Positions 36,067-36,738 of a DNA stretch of 36,738 nt are shown here, piece by piece. The notes beneath the pieces are model-generated. The model ran no database searches, was not told the origin of the DNA, and worked only from the letters and a program-made list of their open reading frames with translations. The stretch's first letter is position 1; every line of letters starts with the position of its first letter. The stretch lies in contig JAQURG010000034.1 in assembly GCA_028715725.1 (NCBI GenBank), forward strand, positions 1 through 36,738. Direction: 5' to 3'. The position numbers and the translations under genes were made by a program. Source of the stretch: Methylococcales bacterium. Its GTDB lineage: Bacteria; Pseudomonadota; Gammaproteobacteria; Methylococcales; Methylomonadaceae.

Positions 36067-36159
36067 CTACGACATCCCATAAGGCGAGTACCATATAGAT
36101 AAAAAGGGAGCAGACATCATTAAAAATTTGATGAGTCTAAACAATTGATATCTATTCAT
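36067..36159 (-). CDS. Possible small membrane-associated ORF (30 aa)
   Basis: ATG 36159 has AGGAG 9 bases upstream and encodes MNRYQLFRLIKFLMMSAPFL plus ten more residues ending GMS. It is hydrophobic in the middle. It ends 24 bases from the IS5 right end and may be the start of a gene cut by rearrangement. No family is recognised. Confidence 0.25.
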   Translation of the reverse strand: MNRYQLFRLIKFLMMSAPFLSIWYSPYGMS

Positions 36160-36242
36160 GGCTATACTCTCCTGTAAGCACATTGGCCATTGCTACGATA
36201 AATGACCAAAAAAATAAAATGCTGAAGCTGAAATTTCCTTGA

Positions 36243-36265
36243 ATTAGTGTGCTTCACACACTAAT
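36243..36265. repeat. Palindrome with 9-bp stem
   Basis: ATTAGTGTG (36243-36251) and CACACTAAT (36257-36265) surround a CTTCA loop. Flanking TTGAATT and AATTCAA (36239-36245 and 36267-36273) could lengthen the structure with a small bulge. GTGTG/CACAC resembles the tips of the IS5 element ends nearby. Confidence 0.5.
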
Positions 36266-36326
36266 AAATTCAATTTTAATTTTAACAGGACTTACGCATA
36301 AACATCGTATGGCTTAGGGCACGGGC

Positions 36327-36344
36327 CAGGGGTTACGCATTAAA
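36327..36344 (+). repeat. Probable left end of the ISAs1-family element
   Basis: CAGGGGTTACGCATTAAA lies 55 bases before the transposase start and has the CAGGG...TACGCA look of ISAs1-type terminal repeats. A near-copy CAGGACTTACGCATAAA lies at 36286-36302, 41 bases upstream. The matching right end is not visible. Confidence 0.35.
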
Positions 36345-36399
36345 ATCATCCTAACTATAAGCGATAATCTTCCACTTTTTAAAACAGTAGAGAAAAGTC

Positions 36400-36612
36400 A
36401 TGGTGGATGGGATTGTAAAATCTTTTTGGGAGTTATCAGATCCGCGCCGCCAGGGGCGTATTCAGTATAAGCTGCTTGATATCCTGGTTATTGCGGTCAG
36501 CGCTGTCATTGCCGGTGCAGAAACCTGGACAGATATTGCCAATTACGGCTACATGAAGAAGGATTGGCTAGCTACTTTCCTGGATTTAAGCAACGGTGTT
36601 TCCCTCGCATGA
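36400..36612 (+). pseudogene. 5' part of an ISAs1-family transposase, truncated by frameshift
   Basis: The frame starts MVDGIVKSFWELSDPRRQGR, then LLDILVIAVSAVIAGAETWT, DIANYGYMKKDWLATFLDL and NGVS. This is the N-terminal DDE_Tnp_1-associated domain of ISAs1 transposases (EL-DPR, K-LLDIL-IA-CAVIAGA, W-DI-YG, K-WL). One extra T near 36600 shifts the expected NG(V/I)PSHD out of frame, giving a stop at 36610. Beyond it the transposase does not continue recognisably, so this is a relic. No proper ribosome-binding site is seen. Confidence 0.8.
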
Positions 36613-36681
36613 CCAATGCCGTTAACTTAAGCGCCCAACCTTGTAACAAGTTATCATGTGCCATTTAAATTATTAATTGCC

Positions 36682-36738
36682 ATGAAAAATCATGAAATCA
36701 ACTCGGGCGATGTCGATGCCAACATCCTGTCTCGTGTT
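36682..36738 (+). CDS. Start of an ORF running off the window
   Basis: An ATG at 36682 opens 19 codons (MKNHEINSGDVDANILSRV) to the end of the window. No ribosome-binding site is evident and I do not recognise it. It may be the beginning of a gene or chance. Confidence 0.2.
   Translation, partial: MKNHEINSGDVDANILSRV

Larger units (their letters stand above)
36044..36399. other. Gene-poor region between two insertion sequences
   Basis: The AT-rich segment holds a possible 30-codon minus-strand ORF, a palindrome at 36243-36265 and two IS-end-like sequences (36286-36302 and 36327-36344). The response-regulator sequence does not clearly resume after the IS5 element. Confidence 0.4.

Overview
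The window is about 36.7 kb of a bacterial chromosome of moderate GC. It carries housekeeping genes and scattered mobile or decayed segments. The gene set suggests a gammaproteobacterium: RimO, an overlapping rfbBDAC block, a 1227-residue cobalamin-dependent MetH, an mtnB-mtnD-mtnC methionine-salvage operon, YgfZ next to a Cox15-type heme A synthase, and UPF0114/YqhA. The style of the proteins reminds me of the methanotroph order Methylococcales, but there is no pmo or mxa gene here, so that placement is inference. No rRNA, tRNA or CRISPR array was seen.

Layout. 1-111 is the 3' end of an ISAs1-type transposase. 112-5,300 holds an outer-membrane DUF2490 protein, ChaB, a PQQ-type sugar dehydrogenase lipoprotein with a cysteine-rich gene fragment fused upstream of its start, a BON-domain lipoprotein behind a 67-bp tandem duplication, and two small membrane or exported proteins. 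5,557-8,940 (minus strand) is the complete dTDP-L-rhamnose operon rfbB-rfbD-rfbA-rfbC with 4, 4 and 1 nt overlaps. 9,173-12,018 holds an unknown membrane protein and an MltD-like lytic transglycosylase. RimO follows on the plus strand. 13,824-15,403 is a two-gene unit of an M4 (protealysin-like) metalloprotease and a protein resembling the protease inhibitor emfourin. 15,659-19,375 carries small lipoproteins and membrane proteins around a large HTTM (vitamin-K-carboxylase-like) plus DCC thiol-oxidoreductase fusion. 19,470-25,311 is metH, yqhA, a glutaredoxin-like gene and fumC, closely spaced. A TerC-like DUF475 membrane protein lies opposite.

From 26,450 onward intact operons alternate with relics. 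There is an out-of-frame fusion of a hupE 5' fragment to a TonB-receptor 3' fragment, followed by the intact mtnBDC operon and a DUF4010/MgtC-like membrane protein. Next come fragments of a RhuM-like and a DptH/HerA-like gene, probably from a lost defence island. The heme A synthase/ygfZ pair and an intact hupE follow. At the right end are two response-regulator remnants, the second interrupted by a decayed IS5-family element (35,160-36,043), and the 5' part of another ISAs1 transposase.

The genes cover cell-envelope polysaccharide precursors (rfb), peptidoglycan turnover (mltD), methionine synthesis and salvage (metH, mtnBDC), central metabolism (fumC), respiratory cofactor assembly (cox15), Fe-S/tRNA maintenance (ygfZ, rimO) and metal transport (hupE). 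I found no single convincing new system. The best leads are the protease/emfourin pair, the HTTM-DCC fusion and the relic junctions, which show how accessory systems were lost here.
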